A stretch of DNA of 64,000 nt from Flavobacteriales bacterium (GCA_025210805.1 JAOAQX010000023.1:1-64000); one strand, 5' to 3'; numbered from the stretch's first letter, positions 45,070 through 54,741 are shown. The notes: a model not told the origin generated them from the letters alone. A program made the numbers and translations.

Positions 45070-48000
45070 ATGCTGAAGTATATTTACACATTTTGTTTTG
45101 CAATTTTATTTAGTTTTTCTTACAACTCCCAAGCACAAGCCCCTTCAGACCCTGGAGTGATTGTTTCGGCAATGTCTGGGATAGATACAATTTTCAATGA
45201 TGGTGATACGCTGCAAATGGTATACACAATGGATCCAGATACCTTTTCAGGAGAAACGGTAAGTTGGTCTATAACGCCCATTACGGGACAAGCAGTTATC
45301 GATCCTATGACTGGAATAGTTACAGGAGTTCTCAACGGAACAGTTTCAGCTGTAGCCACAATAACTCATAATGGTGAAACATATCAAGGATCCAGCATTG
45401 TAACGATTTTAAATCAATTACCTTTTTTCACACTTTCACCTGTGGGAGATACCGCAAGAGCAATTTGCGGTACGAACTCTACGCAGTTTGAAATGGAAGT
45501 AGATGTAAAGGCAACAGCCCAAGGAAACATCACTTTTGTAGCGAACAATCTTCCTGTAGGAGCAAATGCCACTTTTTCTCCCAGTACGCTTAATGCAGAT
45601 GGAAATGTTCAGATTCAAATAACCAATGCGAATAATACCGCATCTAATACATTGTTTTCGATAATTGCTACAAATGATTTTTCAAATTCTGTAGATTCTC
45701 AACAGTTTAATTTGGAAATTACGACAAACTCACCATCGATCACTTTTTTAACTTCCCCAGCAAATAATGCTGTTTTACAGCCGCAAATAATCTCTTTAGA
45801 TTGGAATGATGCATTTTTTGCTTCTTCTTATGAAATCCAGATAGATACAAATACGTCATTTGCAAATCCAGTTTATACTGGAACTTCTGGGATCTCAGAA
45901 CATCAAGCATTTTTTAATGCAACCTATAACAAAGAGCATTATTGGAGAGTACGAGCCATAAATGTTTGTGGAAACGGAACATGGTCTGATACATGGAAAT
46001 ATACAACTCAACCTACAGCAGGAGTAGTGGGGTGTAAAGACTCAAATGCTTTAAATTATAATCCTGCAGCTATTTTTAATGATGGTTCTTGTACCTACCC
46101 ATATCATGGATGTTTGGATGCTAGTGCATTAAATTATAATGCCAATGCAAACACAGATGATGGTTCTTGTATTTATAATGGAGTAGGGATAATTGCAACA
46201 AAAGTAGGACCCTTTACCTATACTTTTCAGGCAACTGGAAATGTGGGTGCCTTTTCTTATGTTTATTGGAATTTTGGAGATGGAAGTGCAATCCAGTATG
46301 GAAACCCAATCACACATAACTTTACTTCAAATGGGAATTATTTAGTTAATGGTTTTGCAAACGTTGCAAATGCTGCTACTTACAATCCTTTTGTGTCCAT
46401 ATCTATCAATGCCTGGGGATGTACAGATCAAACAGCCTTTAATTACCATCCACAAGCAGCAATTGATGATGGAAGTTGCCAACCAATAGTTCTTGGATGT
46501 ATAGACACTTCCGCCTTAAATTATAATGCAAATGCAAATACCAATGATGGAACATGTATTCCTAAAGTATTTGGATGTATGAATGACACTATGTTTAACT
46601 ATAATCCAAATGCCAATGTAGATGATGGATCATGTATTGAAAAAGTCTATGGATGTATTGACACAAGTGCATTGAATTTTGATGCCAATGCAAATACGGA
46701 TAATGGAACATGTATTCCAAAAGTTTTGGGATGTATGGATTCAACAGCATTTAATTATAATGCAAATGCCAATGTAGATGATGGTAGTTGTGTAGCAATT
46801 GTGAATGGATGTACCAATCCATTAGCATCAAATTATATGAACAATGCGAATACCGATGATGGTTCATGTGTGTTTACTCAACCTACGGATAGTATTTGGA
46901 GTGTAGTCAATACACCTGATAACCACACGATCCTTATTCAAAATATGGTTGATGTTTCTGATTTAAGTGTAGGATTAGATTCAGGAGATTATATTGGCGT
47001 TTTTTACACAAAAGGAGCTCAATTACAATGTGGAGGAAAAAGCATTTGGAATGGATCAAATTCTGCAATTACTGCTTTCAAAAAACTGGCAAACATAGAT
47101 AACGGATTTGAAGAAAATGAGAACTTTGTTTGGAAACTATGGAAAGCAAGTACAAATCTAACTTATGATTTGAATACAGTTTATAATGCTTCTCAGCCAA
47201 ATCAAGGCGTGTTTGAAACAGATGGAATCAGTGAAGCGATTAAATTCGAAAATGGTTCTACTCATACTTTAGATTTAGTGACAGGATGGAATTTTGTTTC
47301 TACCAATGTTATTCCAGACAATGATTCTATTCATCAAGTTTTACAATCAATAGAAAATAGAGTTTTCCTTGTGAAAGACGAAAATGGATCAGTTTATTGG
47401 CCAAGTGCAGGTGTTAATAATATTAATAAGTGGAATATTGCAGAAGCTTATAAAATAAATATGACAGCTGACACAAGTTTGTTGATTACAGGAACAAGTA
47501 TTTTGCCAGAACAACACACAATTACACTCAATCAAGGATGGTCTTATATTGGGTATCCTAGAAAGAATAATGCAAATATAGCAAATGTTCTTAGCGGTAT
47601 TTCTAATAATATTTTCCTTGTGAAAAATGGTGCAGGAGCAGTTTATTGGCCAAGTTTCAATATTAATAATATTGGAAACATGAACGTAGGTGCGGGTTAT
47701 CAAATAAGAATGTTAGAAGACACTACATTTACATTTCCTGCAAATTCTACTCCTATTCTGTCAGCAAAAAAACAGCAGCCTAAGACAGCTAATTTCTATC
47801 ATGGTGTAGCTAAAAGTCAAAGAAATATGCACATTATGATTCCTGAAAATACTTGGCAAAACAAACCAGAGCTTCACGCTGAAATAGGTGTTTTTGTAGG
47901 AGACAAACTAGTAGGAGCAGGAGTTTATCAAAACACTCATTTACCTATAACAATATTTGGAGATGAAGCTAAAAGCATTGACGGAAAAGACCTAACTTTC

Positions 48001-48366
48001 AAAATAAATTCAGGTGGGAAAGAACAAAATCTAAACCTTGAATTTAATAATTTCCAACAGAAAAGTACTTTTATAGAAAACGAAATTTTGATTGTAAAAA
48101 AGGCGAAGTTGACAAATTCTGTGCAGGTTTTGGAACCGATACAAATAGATTTCATCAAAGAAACTATTATAATTTCTCAGGAGAACAGCGACTTGGTTTC
48201 ATACCAAGTGAGAATTACAGACAACCTCGGAAGATTGATTATTCAAGAGCAATTTGAAACCGAAGAAGTGAATATAAAGTTAGATGATTTAAAGATAGGG
48301 ACTTATTTTGTTGAGATTAAGACAAACAGTTATTCCTCTACAGAGAAAATTGTTATCAAGGAATAA
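45070..48366 (+). CDS. large T9SS-secreted repeat protein
   Basis: 1098 residues. Signal peptide 1-23 (ending SQAQA). Then come an Ig-like (Big_2-type) domain at about 27-105, a fibronectin-like domain at about 222-315, and eight copies of a Cys-bracketed repeat (residues 321-600) of the form GC.....A.NYN..A..DDGSC, interrupted by a PKD-like domain (FGDGSA, about 375-445). Two tandem copies of an ~80-residue domain with GWxxxxx ... VFLVK ... VYWPS follow (734-815 and 818-895). A T9SS type A C-terminal sorting domain closes it (about 1024-1098). It is likely anchored or released at the surface, perhaps an adhesin. No enzymatic domain is seen. It has its own promoter and terminator. Confidence 0.88.
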   Translation: MLKYIYTFCFAILFSFSYNSQAQAPSDPGVIVSAMSGIDTIFNDGDTLQMVYTMDPDTFSGETVSWSITPITGQAVIDPMTGIVTGVLNGTVSAVATITHNGETYQGSSIVTILNQLPFFTLSPVGDTARAICGTNSTQFEMEVDVKATAQGNITFVANNLPVGANATFSPSTLNADGNVQIQITNANNTASNTLFSIIATNDFSNSVDSQQFNLEITTNSPSITFLTSPANNAVLQPQIISLDWNDAFFASSYEIQIDTNTSFANPVYTGTSGISEHQAFFNATYNKEHYWRVRAINVCGNGTWSDTWKYTTQPTAGVVGCKDSNALNYNPAAIFNDGSCTYPYHGCLDASALNYNANANTDDGSCIYNGVGIIATKVGPFTYTFQATGNVGAFSYVYWNFGDGSAIQYGNPITHNFTSNGNYLVNGFANVANAATYNPFVSISINAWGCTDQTAFNYHPQAAIDDGSCQPIVLGCIDTSALNYNANANTNDGTCIPKVFGCMNDTMFNYNPNANVDDGSCIEKVYGCIDTSALNFDANANTDNGTCIPKVLGCMDSTAFNYNANANVDDGSCVAIVNGCTNPLASNYMNNANTDDGSCVFTQPTDSIWSVVNTPDNHTILIQNMVDVSDLSVGLDSGDYIGVFYTKGAQLQCGGKSIWNGSNSAITAFKKLANIDNGFEENENFVWKLWKASTNLTYDLNTVYNASQPNQGVFETDGISEAIKFENGSTHTLDLVTGWNFVSTNVIPDNDSIHQVLQSIENRVFLVKDENGSVYWPSAGVNNINKWNIAEAYKINMTADTSLLITGTSILPEQHTITLNQGWSYIGYPRKNNANIANVLSGISNNIFLVKNGAGAVYWPSFNINNIGNMNVGAGYQIRMLEDTTFTFPANSTPILSAKKQQPKTANFYHGVAKSQRNMHIMIPENTWQNKPELHAEIGVFVGDKLVGAGVYQNTHLPITIFGDEAKSIDGKDLTFKINSGGKEQNLNLEFNNFQQKSTFIENEILIVKKAKLTNSVQVLEPIQIDFIKETIIISQENSDLVSYQVRITDNLGRLIIQEQFETEEVNIKLDDLKIGTYFVEIKTNSYSSTEKIVIKE
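46030..46869 (+). repeat. eight coding repeats of about 26 residues
   Basis: Each unit begins GC and ends DDGSC or NDGTC and spans about 78 bp. Copies 1-2 lie at 46030-46170, copies 3-8 at 46417-46869, with a PKD-like domain between. Copies 4 and 6 are near-identical to each other, as are 5 and 7, which shows a later duplication of a two-unit block. The Asp/Asn-rich ends suggest metal binding. Confidence 0.88.
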
Positions 48367-48409
48367 GGCAAGTGCTGATCATAGACTAAGTTATTTGTAA
48401 ACAACTTAA

Positions 48410-48448
48410 AAGCAAATTATCATTTTTTGATAGTTTGCTTTTTTTTTG
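48410..48448 (+). terminator. intrinsic terminator after the T9SS cargo gene
   Basis: A 13-bp stem (48410-48422 with 48428-48440) with a 5-nt T loop is followed by a run of T. It lies 44 bp past the stop. Confidence 0.9.
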
Positions 48449-48466
48449 ATTCTTATCTATACATCC

Positions 48467-48513
48467 CCCTTATCCCATTTATGGTGTCATTTACCCATGG
48501 GTAAGGATAAGGG
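48467..48513. promoter_or_regulatory. nested palindromes upstream of dusB
   Basis: The outer arms CCCTTATCC (48467-48475) and GGATAAGGG (48505-48513) are a perfect 9-bp inverted repeat. Next to the right arm lies the perfect 14-bp palindrome TTACCCATGGGTAA (48491-48504). No T-run follows. It is a candidate operator or cruciform between the cargo gene terminator and the dusB promoter. Confidence 0.45.
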
Positions 48514-48567
48514 TTTAAATATAATAATTGTACTCTTTTGAATCTTTTCATTTTTTCATGAAAGAAT

Positions 48568-48575
48568 TATATTTG
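48568..48575 (+). promoter_or_regulatory. -7 box of dusB
   Basis: TATATTTG matches TAnnTTTG and lies 14 bp before the GTG start. No well-spaced TTTG is found (the nearest, at 48537-48540, is 27 bp away). Confidence 0.5.
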
Positions 48576-48589
48576 CAAAAAAAGAAGTT

Positions 48590-49585
48590 GTGGTTAAAAT
48601 TGGAGATATAATACTGCCAAAAAATCCTTTGATATTGGCGCCTATGGAAGATGTTTCAGATCCTCCTTTTCGAGTTTTATGCAAAGAGAATGGAGCTGAT
48701 TTGATGTTTACAGAATTTATTTCTAGTGAAGGTTTAATTCGTGATGCAGATAAAAGCACTATTAAACTAGATATTCTTCCTGAAGAAAAGCCAGTTGGAA
48801 TCCAAATTTTTGGTGGAAATATTGACTCAATGATTCAGGCAACAAAAATAGTTACCGAAGCCCGCCCAGATATTTTGGACATCAACTATGGTTGTCCCGT
48901 AAAAAAAGTAGTGGGAAAAGGAGCGGGAGCAGGGATTTTACAAGATATTCCTAAAATGGTAGAAATGACCAAGGCTGTTGTAGATCATACAGATTTGCCA
49001 GTAACGGTTAAAACCCGTTTGGGTTGGAATGAAAACAGTATCCAAATAGAAGAAGTAGCAGAAAGACTTCAAGAAGTAGGTATAAAAGCATTGTCTATTC
49101 ACGGGCGTACAAGAAAACAGATGTATAAAGGTAGTGCAGACTGGACCTTAATCTCAAAAATTGCTCAAAATCCTAATATAGAAATTCCTATTTTTGGAAA
49201 TGGAGATATAGATTCTCCTCAAAAAGCCCTTCAAATGCTCGAGGAATATCCTGTTGATGGTTTGATGATAGGAAGAGCAACAATAGGAAATCCATGGATT
49301 TTTAGAGAGATAAAACATTTTTTAGAAACAGGAAATATACTTCCACCACCAACAATTGATGAAAGAGTAGATACTGCAATAAAACACCTCCAAAAAGCTT
49401 TAGAATGGAAAGGACCTGTGCTAGGAATTGTAGAAACTAGAAGGCATTATGCAGGTTATTTTAAAGGATTAAGAGGAATAAAGCCCTATAGAATGAAACT
49501 GGTAACTTCTTCGGAAATACCTGAAATATTGGCAACTTTAGAACAAATTCGAAAAGATTTTCGAGATATGATTTTTCAATCATAG
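48590..49585 (+). CDS. dusB: tRNA-dihydrouridine synthase
   Basis: 331 residues, FMN-dependent reduction of uridines in the tRNA D arm. LAPMEDVSDPPFR, INYGCPVKKVVGKGAGAGIL (catalytic Cys), VKTRLGW and SIHGRTRKQMYKG are DusB hallmarks. The start is a GTG at 48590, because the family N-terminus (KIGDIILPKNPLILAPM) begins before the first ATG. It is followed after 16 bp by fmt, so a tRNA-related operon begins here. Confidence 0.95.
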   Translation: MVKIGDIILPKNPLILAPMEDVSDPPFRVLCKENGADLMFTEFISSEGLIRDADKSTIKLDILPEEKPVGIQIFGGNIDSMIQATKIVTEARPDILDINYGCPVKKVVGKGAGAGILQDIPKMVEMTKAVVDHTDLPVTVKTRLGWNENSIQIEEVAERLQEVGIKALSIHGRTRKQMYKGSADWTLISKIAQNPNIEIPIFGNGDIDSPQKALQMLEEYPVDGLMIGRATIGNPWIFREIKHFLETGNILPPPTIDERVDTAIKHLQKALEWKGPVLGIVETRRHYAGYFKGLRGIKPYRMKLVTSSEIPEILATLEQIRKDFRDMIFQS

Positions 49586-49601
49586 AAATAACAGAAGAAT
49601 A

Positions 49602-50579
49602 ATGACCGAAAAAAAAGGATTGAGAATCGTATTTATGGGAACGCCAGATTTTGCTTCCTATATACTTGAAAAGATGATCGAAGAAAATCATCAAATAGTT
49701 GGGGTAGTAACCCCCCCTGATAAACCAGCAGGTCGTGGAATGAAACTTCAATCAAGTGCGGTAAAAAAAGTAGCTGTGGAGCATGGCTTAGAACTGGCAC
49801 AGCCAGAAAAACTCAAAAATGAAGAATTTATTGATCAACTCCAGCAATGGAATGCAGATATTTTTGTGGTGATTGCTTTTAGAATGTTACCAAAAATTGT
49901 TTGGAGTATTCCATCCAAAGGAACATTTAATCTGCATGGATCTCTTCTTCCTCATTATCGTGGTGCTGCACCCATTCATTGGGCCGTTATCAATGGAGAA
50001 AAAGAAACGGGAGTAACCACCTTTTTTATCGATGAAAAAATAGATACTGGAGCAATCATCGACTATAAAAAATGTGCTATAGAAGAGAAAGATACTGTCG
50101 GTTCTGTTTACTCAAAGCTGATGAAATTAGGAGGAGAATTGGTATTGGAAACTTTGGATAAAATTATCAATGATGAAGTAAATACTCGAAATCAGCATGA
50201 ACTTTTTGAAGATGAAAATCAACTTAAACATGCTCCAAAAATTTTCAAGAAAACTTGTGAAATAAATTTTGATCGCCCTGTAGAAATTGTCTACAACCAT
50301 ATCCGTGGTTTGAATCCATTTCCTGGAGCTTTTGCAAAATTGACGGCAGAAGATTTTAAAAAACAGATTAAATTTTTCAATTGCCGTTTTGAAAAAAGAG
50401 CAATTGAAGGTTCGATAGGTAGCTTTTATCACCACCAAAAAGAAATACATATTAACTGTAAAGATGGTGTTATTATTGTTGATGAATTACAGTTGGAAGG
50501 TAAAAAAAGGATGAAAGCTAAAGACTTTATTTCTGGTTTTAATTGGGAGAAAAAATATCAGTTTATCTATGAACAATAA
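49602..50579 (+). CDS. fmt: methionyl-tRNA formyltransferase
   Basis: 325 residues. It formylates Met-tRNA for translation initiation. IVFMGTPDFASYIL, PPDKPAGRG and the folate-site SLLPHYRGAAPIHWAVINGEKETGVTTF with the catalytic Asn-His-Asp set are complete, and the C-terminal OB-like domain is present. It overlaps the GNAT gene by 11 bp. Confidence 0.97.
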   Translation: MTEKKGLRIVFMGTPDFASYILEKMIEENHQIVGVVTPPDKPAGRGMKLQSSAVKKVAVEHGLELAQPEKLKNEEFIDQLQQWNADIFVVIAFRMLPKIVWSIPSKGTFNLHGSLLPHYRGAAPIHWAVINGEKETGVTTFFIDEKIDTGAIIDYKKCAIEEKDTVGSVYSKLMKLGGELVLETLDKIINDEVNTRNQHELFEDENQLKHAPKIFKKTCEINFDRPVEIVYNHIRGLNPFPGAFAKLTAEDFKKQIKFFNCRFEKRAIEGSIGSFYHHQKEIHINCKDGVIIVDELQLEGKKRMKAKDFISGFNWEKKYQFIYEQ

Positions 50580-51072
50580 AGTGAAAATTGATTTGGTGAA
50601 ATCTGGAGATTTTCTAGAAATTGCCGAAATTTATAATCACTATATCCAAGCAGGAAATGCTACAATGGATAGAAGTTTGAAGAACAGAGAGAGTATCGCT
50701 AAGTGGGTACAAGATTTTAGTCAAAGAGAGTGCTTACTAGTTGCCACAGAACAAGAAGAAGTTGTGGGTTGGGGAATATTAAAAAAATATTCTGATAGAG
50801 AAGGTTATCGCCATGCAGCCGAGGTCTCTATTTATCTAAAACCTAAACAAACAAGAAAAGGATTGGGCTCTCAAATCCATGAAAACCTCATTGAGAAGGC
50901 ACGTTTATTTGATTATTACCATCTTACCGCAAAAATATTTGCAGACAATCAAAGAAGCATTCAATTTTTTAAATCTTTTGGCTATCGAAAAGTAGGAATT
51001 CAACATAAAATTGGAATGATAGATAACCAATTTTTAGACATGATTATCTTAGAAAAACTCATTAAGGAATGA
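50569..51072 (+). CDS. GNAT family acetyltransferase (phosphinothricin-type)
   Basis: 167 residues. The N-terminal IAEIYNHYIQAGNATMD and VSIYLKPKQTRKGLGSQIHENLI (acetyl-CoA motif RKGLGS), plus IFADNQRSIQFFKSFGYRKVG, match the phosphinothricin/methionine sulfone acetyltransferase-like group. The substrate is unknown. It overlaps fmt upstream (11 bp) and the dioxygenase-like gene downstream (4 bp). Confidence 0.87.
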   Translation: MNNKVKIDLVKSGDFLEIAEIYNHYIQAGNATMDRSLKNRESIAKWVQDFSQRECLLVATEQEEVVGWGILKKYSDREGYRHAAEVSIYLKPKQTRKGLGSQIHENLIEKARLFDYYHLTAKIFADNQRSIQFFKSFGYRKVGIQHKIGMIDNQFLDMIILEKLIKE

Positions 51073-51773
51073 ACGAAAAAATACAAAAGCTCGTAGATTT
51101 TTTGTCAAGTGATAAAAACTTGGCACCAATTGCTATCAAGCAGTTCTTGATGGAGCTAAAATTAGCGGAAAAAGATCTTATGCATTGGGCAGATTTTCAC
51201 CATCCTAAGCACGAAGGATATGGTAGAAAAATGGTTTACCAGGGCTCTAATTATGAAGTAATGGTAATGTCTTGGATGCCAGGTGATTTCTCTGGAGTGC
51301 ACAATCATGGATATACTCAGTGGGGAGCTGTGCAAGTTTTTGGGAATGCATCTCATTATATTTATAGAATGGATGCTGAAAATGATCTAAAAATTGCCAG
51401 AAAGGAAAGCTTTCAATCAGGAGATATTGCAATGGTAAACAATGCATTAATTCATCAAATGGGAAACCAAACAGCACAACCTTATCTCAGTTTACATATT
51501 TATGGAACACCAGATAGTATGGATGATGTTACTGCAGATTCATTAATTTATGAAATTGAGAAAAATCGTATTGTAAAAACTACTGGAGGTGCTTTTTTTA
51601 TGCTTCCAGAGGAAGAAGTGGAATATGTTGATCAGCTTACATGTAAAGATCTAAATACACAATATGAGTTTGTTGCAACAATTTTCCCAAAGTCCCTGTA
51701 CTTTAAAAATAAGGACAAACAGCAGATTAAAAAATGGATCTGTGAAATAGAAAAAGAAGATGTTTTGATGTAA
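51069..51773 (+). CDS. cysteine dioxygenase-like cupin protein
   Basis: 234 residues. The cupin core has SWMPGDFSGVHNHGYTQWGAVQVFG (His-x-His metal pair), the third His is in NALIHQMGN, and SLHIYG closes the barrel. This pattern matches bacterial cysteine/thiol dioxygenases, which oxidise cysteine or mercaptopropionate thiols. The exact thiol is not clear. It is the last gene of the dusB-fmt-GNAT unit and is followed by a terminator. Confidence 0.8.
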   Translation: MNEKIQKLVDFLSSDKNLAPIAIKQFLMELKLAEKDLMHWADFHHPKHEGYGRKMVYQGSNYEVMVMSWMPGDFSGVHNHGYTQWGAVQVFGNASHYIYRMDAENDLKIARKESFQSGDIAMVNNALIHQMGNQTAQPYLSLHIYGTPDSMDDVTADSLIYEIEKNRIVKTTGGAFFMLPEEEVEYVDQLTCKDLNTQYEFVATIFPKSLYFKNKDKQQIKKWICEIEKEDVLM

Positions 51774-51813
51774 TCGTAGATATTTTATTATCAATTGATT
51801 AGCATGATCTCAG

Positions 51814-51847
51814 AACCAGTATTGAACATATTCGATACTGGTTTTTT
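51814..51847 (+). terminator. intrinsic terminator of the dusB-fmt unit
   Basis: A 9-bp stem AACCAGTAT/ATACTGGTT with an inner GAA/TTC pairing is followed by six T, 41 bp past the stop. Confidence 0.9.
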
Positions 51848-51934
51848 GTTGAATAATAGAAAATTTTATCTCATTTTAACCAAAAAGCAAATAATTATGA
51901 ATGGCAGAAGATGGGATTTTCATACTTTTATCCT

Positions 51935-53749
51935 ATGGACAAGAAATGGGTTGTAAAATACGGATTAAAAATAGTATTTCTCTTTATTGTGGGGACTACA
52001 TTTGCTCAAAATGATGCAAATATTGCACAAAAGTATTTTCAGGCAACAGAATACGATAAAGCATTAATAATATATGAGAAACTCTATAAGCAGCATAGAG
52101 GAAATGCCTATTATCAGCAATTGTTTAATTGTTATTATGCTCTAAAGGATTGGCAAAAAGCGGAGAAAATAAACAAAAAACGGCTAAAAAAATATCGAAA
52201 AGATCTATATGCCCATCTTGACAAATTTCTTTTGGCTAAGGCTCAAAAAAAATCTGATGCAGAAAGTGTTTTTGATTCATTTTCTAAAAGTGGAATGGTT
52301 AATTTTAGAAATATTCAAGGAATTTCTTTAAAACTAGAAAGAAATAATCTTGTGGAATATGCTGTGAAATTATATGAAGATGAGTTGACTAGGCAATATA
52401 ATTTTCGAACAGCATATTATTTGTTGAGATTATATAATTATACAGAAGAAAAAGAAAAATTGGTAAGTAATTACTTTCTTTTGATCAAGAACTCACCAGG
52501 AAGTTATAATAGTATTTTAGGTAATATGCAAAAATCGGTTGCTGATTATCCAGAAATACTCCCGATAATAAAAAAACAGGCGCTCATTTCTCTAAAAGAG
52601 GAGGAGAATCAAAAAATGCAGGAATTATTAATATGGGTATTCACCCATCAAAAAGAATTTGATAGAGCATTTAGACAAGAGAAATCTTTAGAAAGAAAAC
52701 ACAAATTACGAGGAGATCGAATTTTAAATTTTGCCATACTTTGTGCATCCAATGAAGCGTGGAACTCGGCAATTTCGGCTTTAGATTTCCTGATGGACGG
52801 AACACATCAACAAGATATAACAAAAGCTGCTCACGAAGCTAAATTACGTGTGCTTTTTCGTTCTTTAGAATCTCAAAAAAACGTGACAGAAGAGGAGCAG
52901 AATCTCTTATTTGAAGAATTTGATGCCTATTTTTTAAAATATCCAAGAGGAAGCAGCAATCTTGCTAGTCAACAGCTAGAGGCAAAGTCCTATCTGAATT
53001 TTAAAAATGATCCTAATAAAGCATCAAATATTCTAATTCAATGCTTAGAGTATCCGCTAAATAAAAATAAAGAACTGGCTAATAGTAAATTACTTTTGGC
53101 AGATATTTTGGTAGAAAAAAACCAAATGTGGGATGCCTTACTCTATTATAATCAAGTAGAAAAGGATTTCGAATTTGACAAATTGGGGCATTTAGCTCGG
53201 TTTAAAAAAGCAAAAGTTAGTTTTTACCAAGCAGATTTTCAGTGGGCATTTGATCAGTTAAAGGTACTAAGGAGTGCTACTTCAAAAGTAGTGGCGAATA
53301 ATGCCATGGAGCTTTCTTTGTTGATTCAAGAGAGTTTAAATTTAGATTCCAATATTTTTTCCTTACAAATGTATGCTCGTGCAGATCTGTATTTTCATCA
53401 AAAAAGGTTTACGGAAGCACAAAAAAAACTCTCAAAGTTGTTAGAGTTGAGTGATTCAGATTATCTGATTGATGATGCCTATTATTTGCTTTTTAAGATT
53501 GCTCAAGCTCAAAATAATTTTGAAAGAGAAGAAAAATACCTGAATGCTATTTTGGGCTTACCCGAAAGTATTTTAAAAGATAATGCCCTTTTTGAAAAGG
53601 CCAAATTATTTCAATTCTCTTTGAATAAAGAAGACAAAGCAAAAGAATTGTATGAAAAACTCTTGATAGATTACCCATCAAGTTATTGGGCAAGTCAAAC
53701 AAGAATCAATCTGAAAAAACTAAAAAAAACTCATGAAAATAATCTATAA
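51935..53749 (+). CDS. tetratricopeptide repeat protein
   Basis: 604 residues from the ATG at 51935. The signal peptide is at about 1-25 (ending TTFAQ) and the rest is alpha-helical with TPR units, clearest at both ends (AQKYFQATEYDKALIIYEKL near 32-51 and QKRFTEAQKKLSKLLEL and EDKAKELYEKLLIDYPSSYWA near the C-terminus). It probably scaffolds periplasmic complexes. No partner can be named. It overlaps DUF4286 by 17 bp, a gene pair frequent in the phylum. Confidence 0.85.
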   Translation: MDKKWVVKYGLKIVFLFIVGTTFAQNDANIAQKYFQATEYDKALIIYEKLYKQHRGNAYYQQLFNCYYALKDWQKAEKINKKRLKKYRKDLYAHLDKFLLAKAQKKSDAESVFDSFSKSGMVNFRNIQGISLKLERNNLVEYAVKLYEDELTRQYNFRTAYYLLRLYNYTEEKEKLVSNYFLLIKNSPGSYNSILGNMQKSVADYPEILPIIKKQALISLKEEENQKMQELLIWVFTHQKEFDRAFRQEKSLERKHKLRGDRILNFAILCASNEAWNSAISALDFLMDGTHQQDITKAAHEAKLRVLFRSLESQKNVTEEEQNLLFEEFDAYFLKYPRGSSNLASQQLEAKSYLNFKNDPNKASNILIQCLEYPLNKNKELANSKLLLADILVEKNQMWDALLYYNQVEKDFEFDKLGHLARFKKAKVSFYQADFQWAFDQLKVLRSATSKVVANNAMELSLLIQESLNLDSNIFSLQMYARADLYFHQKRFTEAQKKLSKLLELSDSDYLIDDAYYLLFKIAQAQNNFEREEKYLNAILGLPESILKDNALFEKAKLFQFSLNKEDKAKELYEKLLIDYPSSYWASQTRINLKKLKKTHENNL

Positions 53750-54038
53750 CGTTACCGTAAATATCGAAGAAACTGTACACACAGAATGGCTTCAATGGAT
53801 GAAAGAAACCCATATTCCAGAGGTTATGGCTACCGGAAAATTTATTGATAATCGATTCTGTAAAGTACTTTCAGATGATCCGCAAGGAATTACTTATTCT
53901 ATCCAATATTTGTGTGAAAATCATGAAATTTTGGAGGATTATATGAAAAATGATGCTCCTAAATTACAAAGAGCACATAACGTAAAATACGAAGGTAAAT
54001 TTGTTGCCTTCAGAACTTTATTAAAAATGGTTGAGTAG
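53733..54038 (+). CDS. DUF4286 family protein
   Basis: 101 residues, small alpha-beta fold. [37 protein letters not shown] and the end [17 protein letters not shown] match DUF4286, a dimeric alpha-beta barrel-like family without known function. It sits between the TPR gene and the ABC ATPase, with only 1 bp before the latter. Confidence 0.9.
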   Translation: MKIIYNVTVNIEETVHTEWLQWMKETHIPEVMATGKFIDNRFCKVLSDDPQGITYSIQYLCENHEILEDYMKNDAPKLQRAHNVKYEGKFVAFRTLLKMVE

Positions 54039-54039
54039 G

Positions 54040-54741
54040 ATGGATGCAGTAATTGATGTTAGGGATATTCACAAGCATTTTATACTTGGGGATCAAAAAT
54101 TAGAGGTTCTAAAAGGACTTGATCTAAAAGTTGATAAAGGAGAGTTTGTAGCTTTTATGGGACCTTCAGGTTCTGGGAAATCTACCTTAATGAATGTTTT
54201 AGGTTTTTTGGATACGCCAAGTTCTGGTAGCTATATTTTTAATGGGAAAAACGTGAGTAACTTAGGCGATAGAGAGTTGGCAAAAATTAGAAATATTGAA
54301 ATAGGTTTTGTTTTTCAAACTTTTAATTTACTCCCTAGGTTAACCACTTTGGCAAACGTTGCTTTACCTTTAGTTTATTCTGGTATTCCTAAAAAGGAAA
54401 GAGAACGAAGAGCCACAGAAGTATTGGAAAAAGTAGGTTTAGGAGACCGGCTTGACCATAAACCCAATCAGCTTTCTGGTGGGCAAAGGCAAAGGGTTGC
54501 TGTTGCAAGAGCATTGGTCAATAATCCTTCAATAATTCTTGCTGATGAACCTACGGGTAATTTAGATTCTAAAACTTCTAGAGAAATCATGGCACTATTT
54601 CAAGAGCTTAATGATGCAGGAAACACCTTGGTAGTTGTAACTCATGAAGACGATATTGCCGCTCACACCAAAAGAATTATTCGATTACGTGATGGCGTTT
54701 TGGAGAAAGATGAAATAAATGAAAATAGAGTGATGATTTAG
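54040..54741 (+). CDS. ABC transporter ATPase, LolD/MacB type
   Basis: 233 residues. The Walker [11 protein letters not shown]-loop [13 protein letters not shown], signature [15 protein letters not shown], Walker [13 protein letters not shown] and H-loop VVVTHE are all intact. The [19 protein letters not shown] start is typical of the LolD/MacB group that powers lipoprotein or substrate export with FtsX-like permeases. The permease is not adjacent. The ATG at 54040 was used. Confidence 0.92.
   Translation: MDAVIDVRDIHKHFILGDQKLEVLKGLDLKVDKGEFVAFMGPSGSGKSTLMNVLGFLDTPSSGSYIFNGKNVSNLGDRELAKIRNIEIGFVFQTFNLLPRLTTLANVALPLVYSGIPKKERERRATEVLEKVGLGDRLDHKPNQLSGGQRQRVAVARALVNNPSIILADEPTGNLDSKTSREIMALFQELNDAGNTLVVVTHEDDIAAHTKRIIRLRDGVLEKDEINENRVMI

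Noticed and set aside
46030-46869. CRISPR-like array of 78-bp units
   Set aside because: The units are in frame within a coding region, with no spacers and no cas genes. They encode a repeated protein module.
51935-54741. TPR-DUF4286-ABC ATPase as an undescribed transport system
   Set aside because: DUF4286 next to a TPR gene is common in the phylum, and the ATPase has no adjacent permease. Adjacency alone does not show a system.
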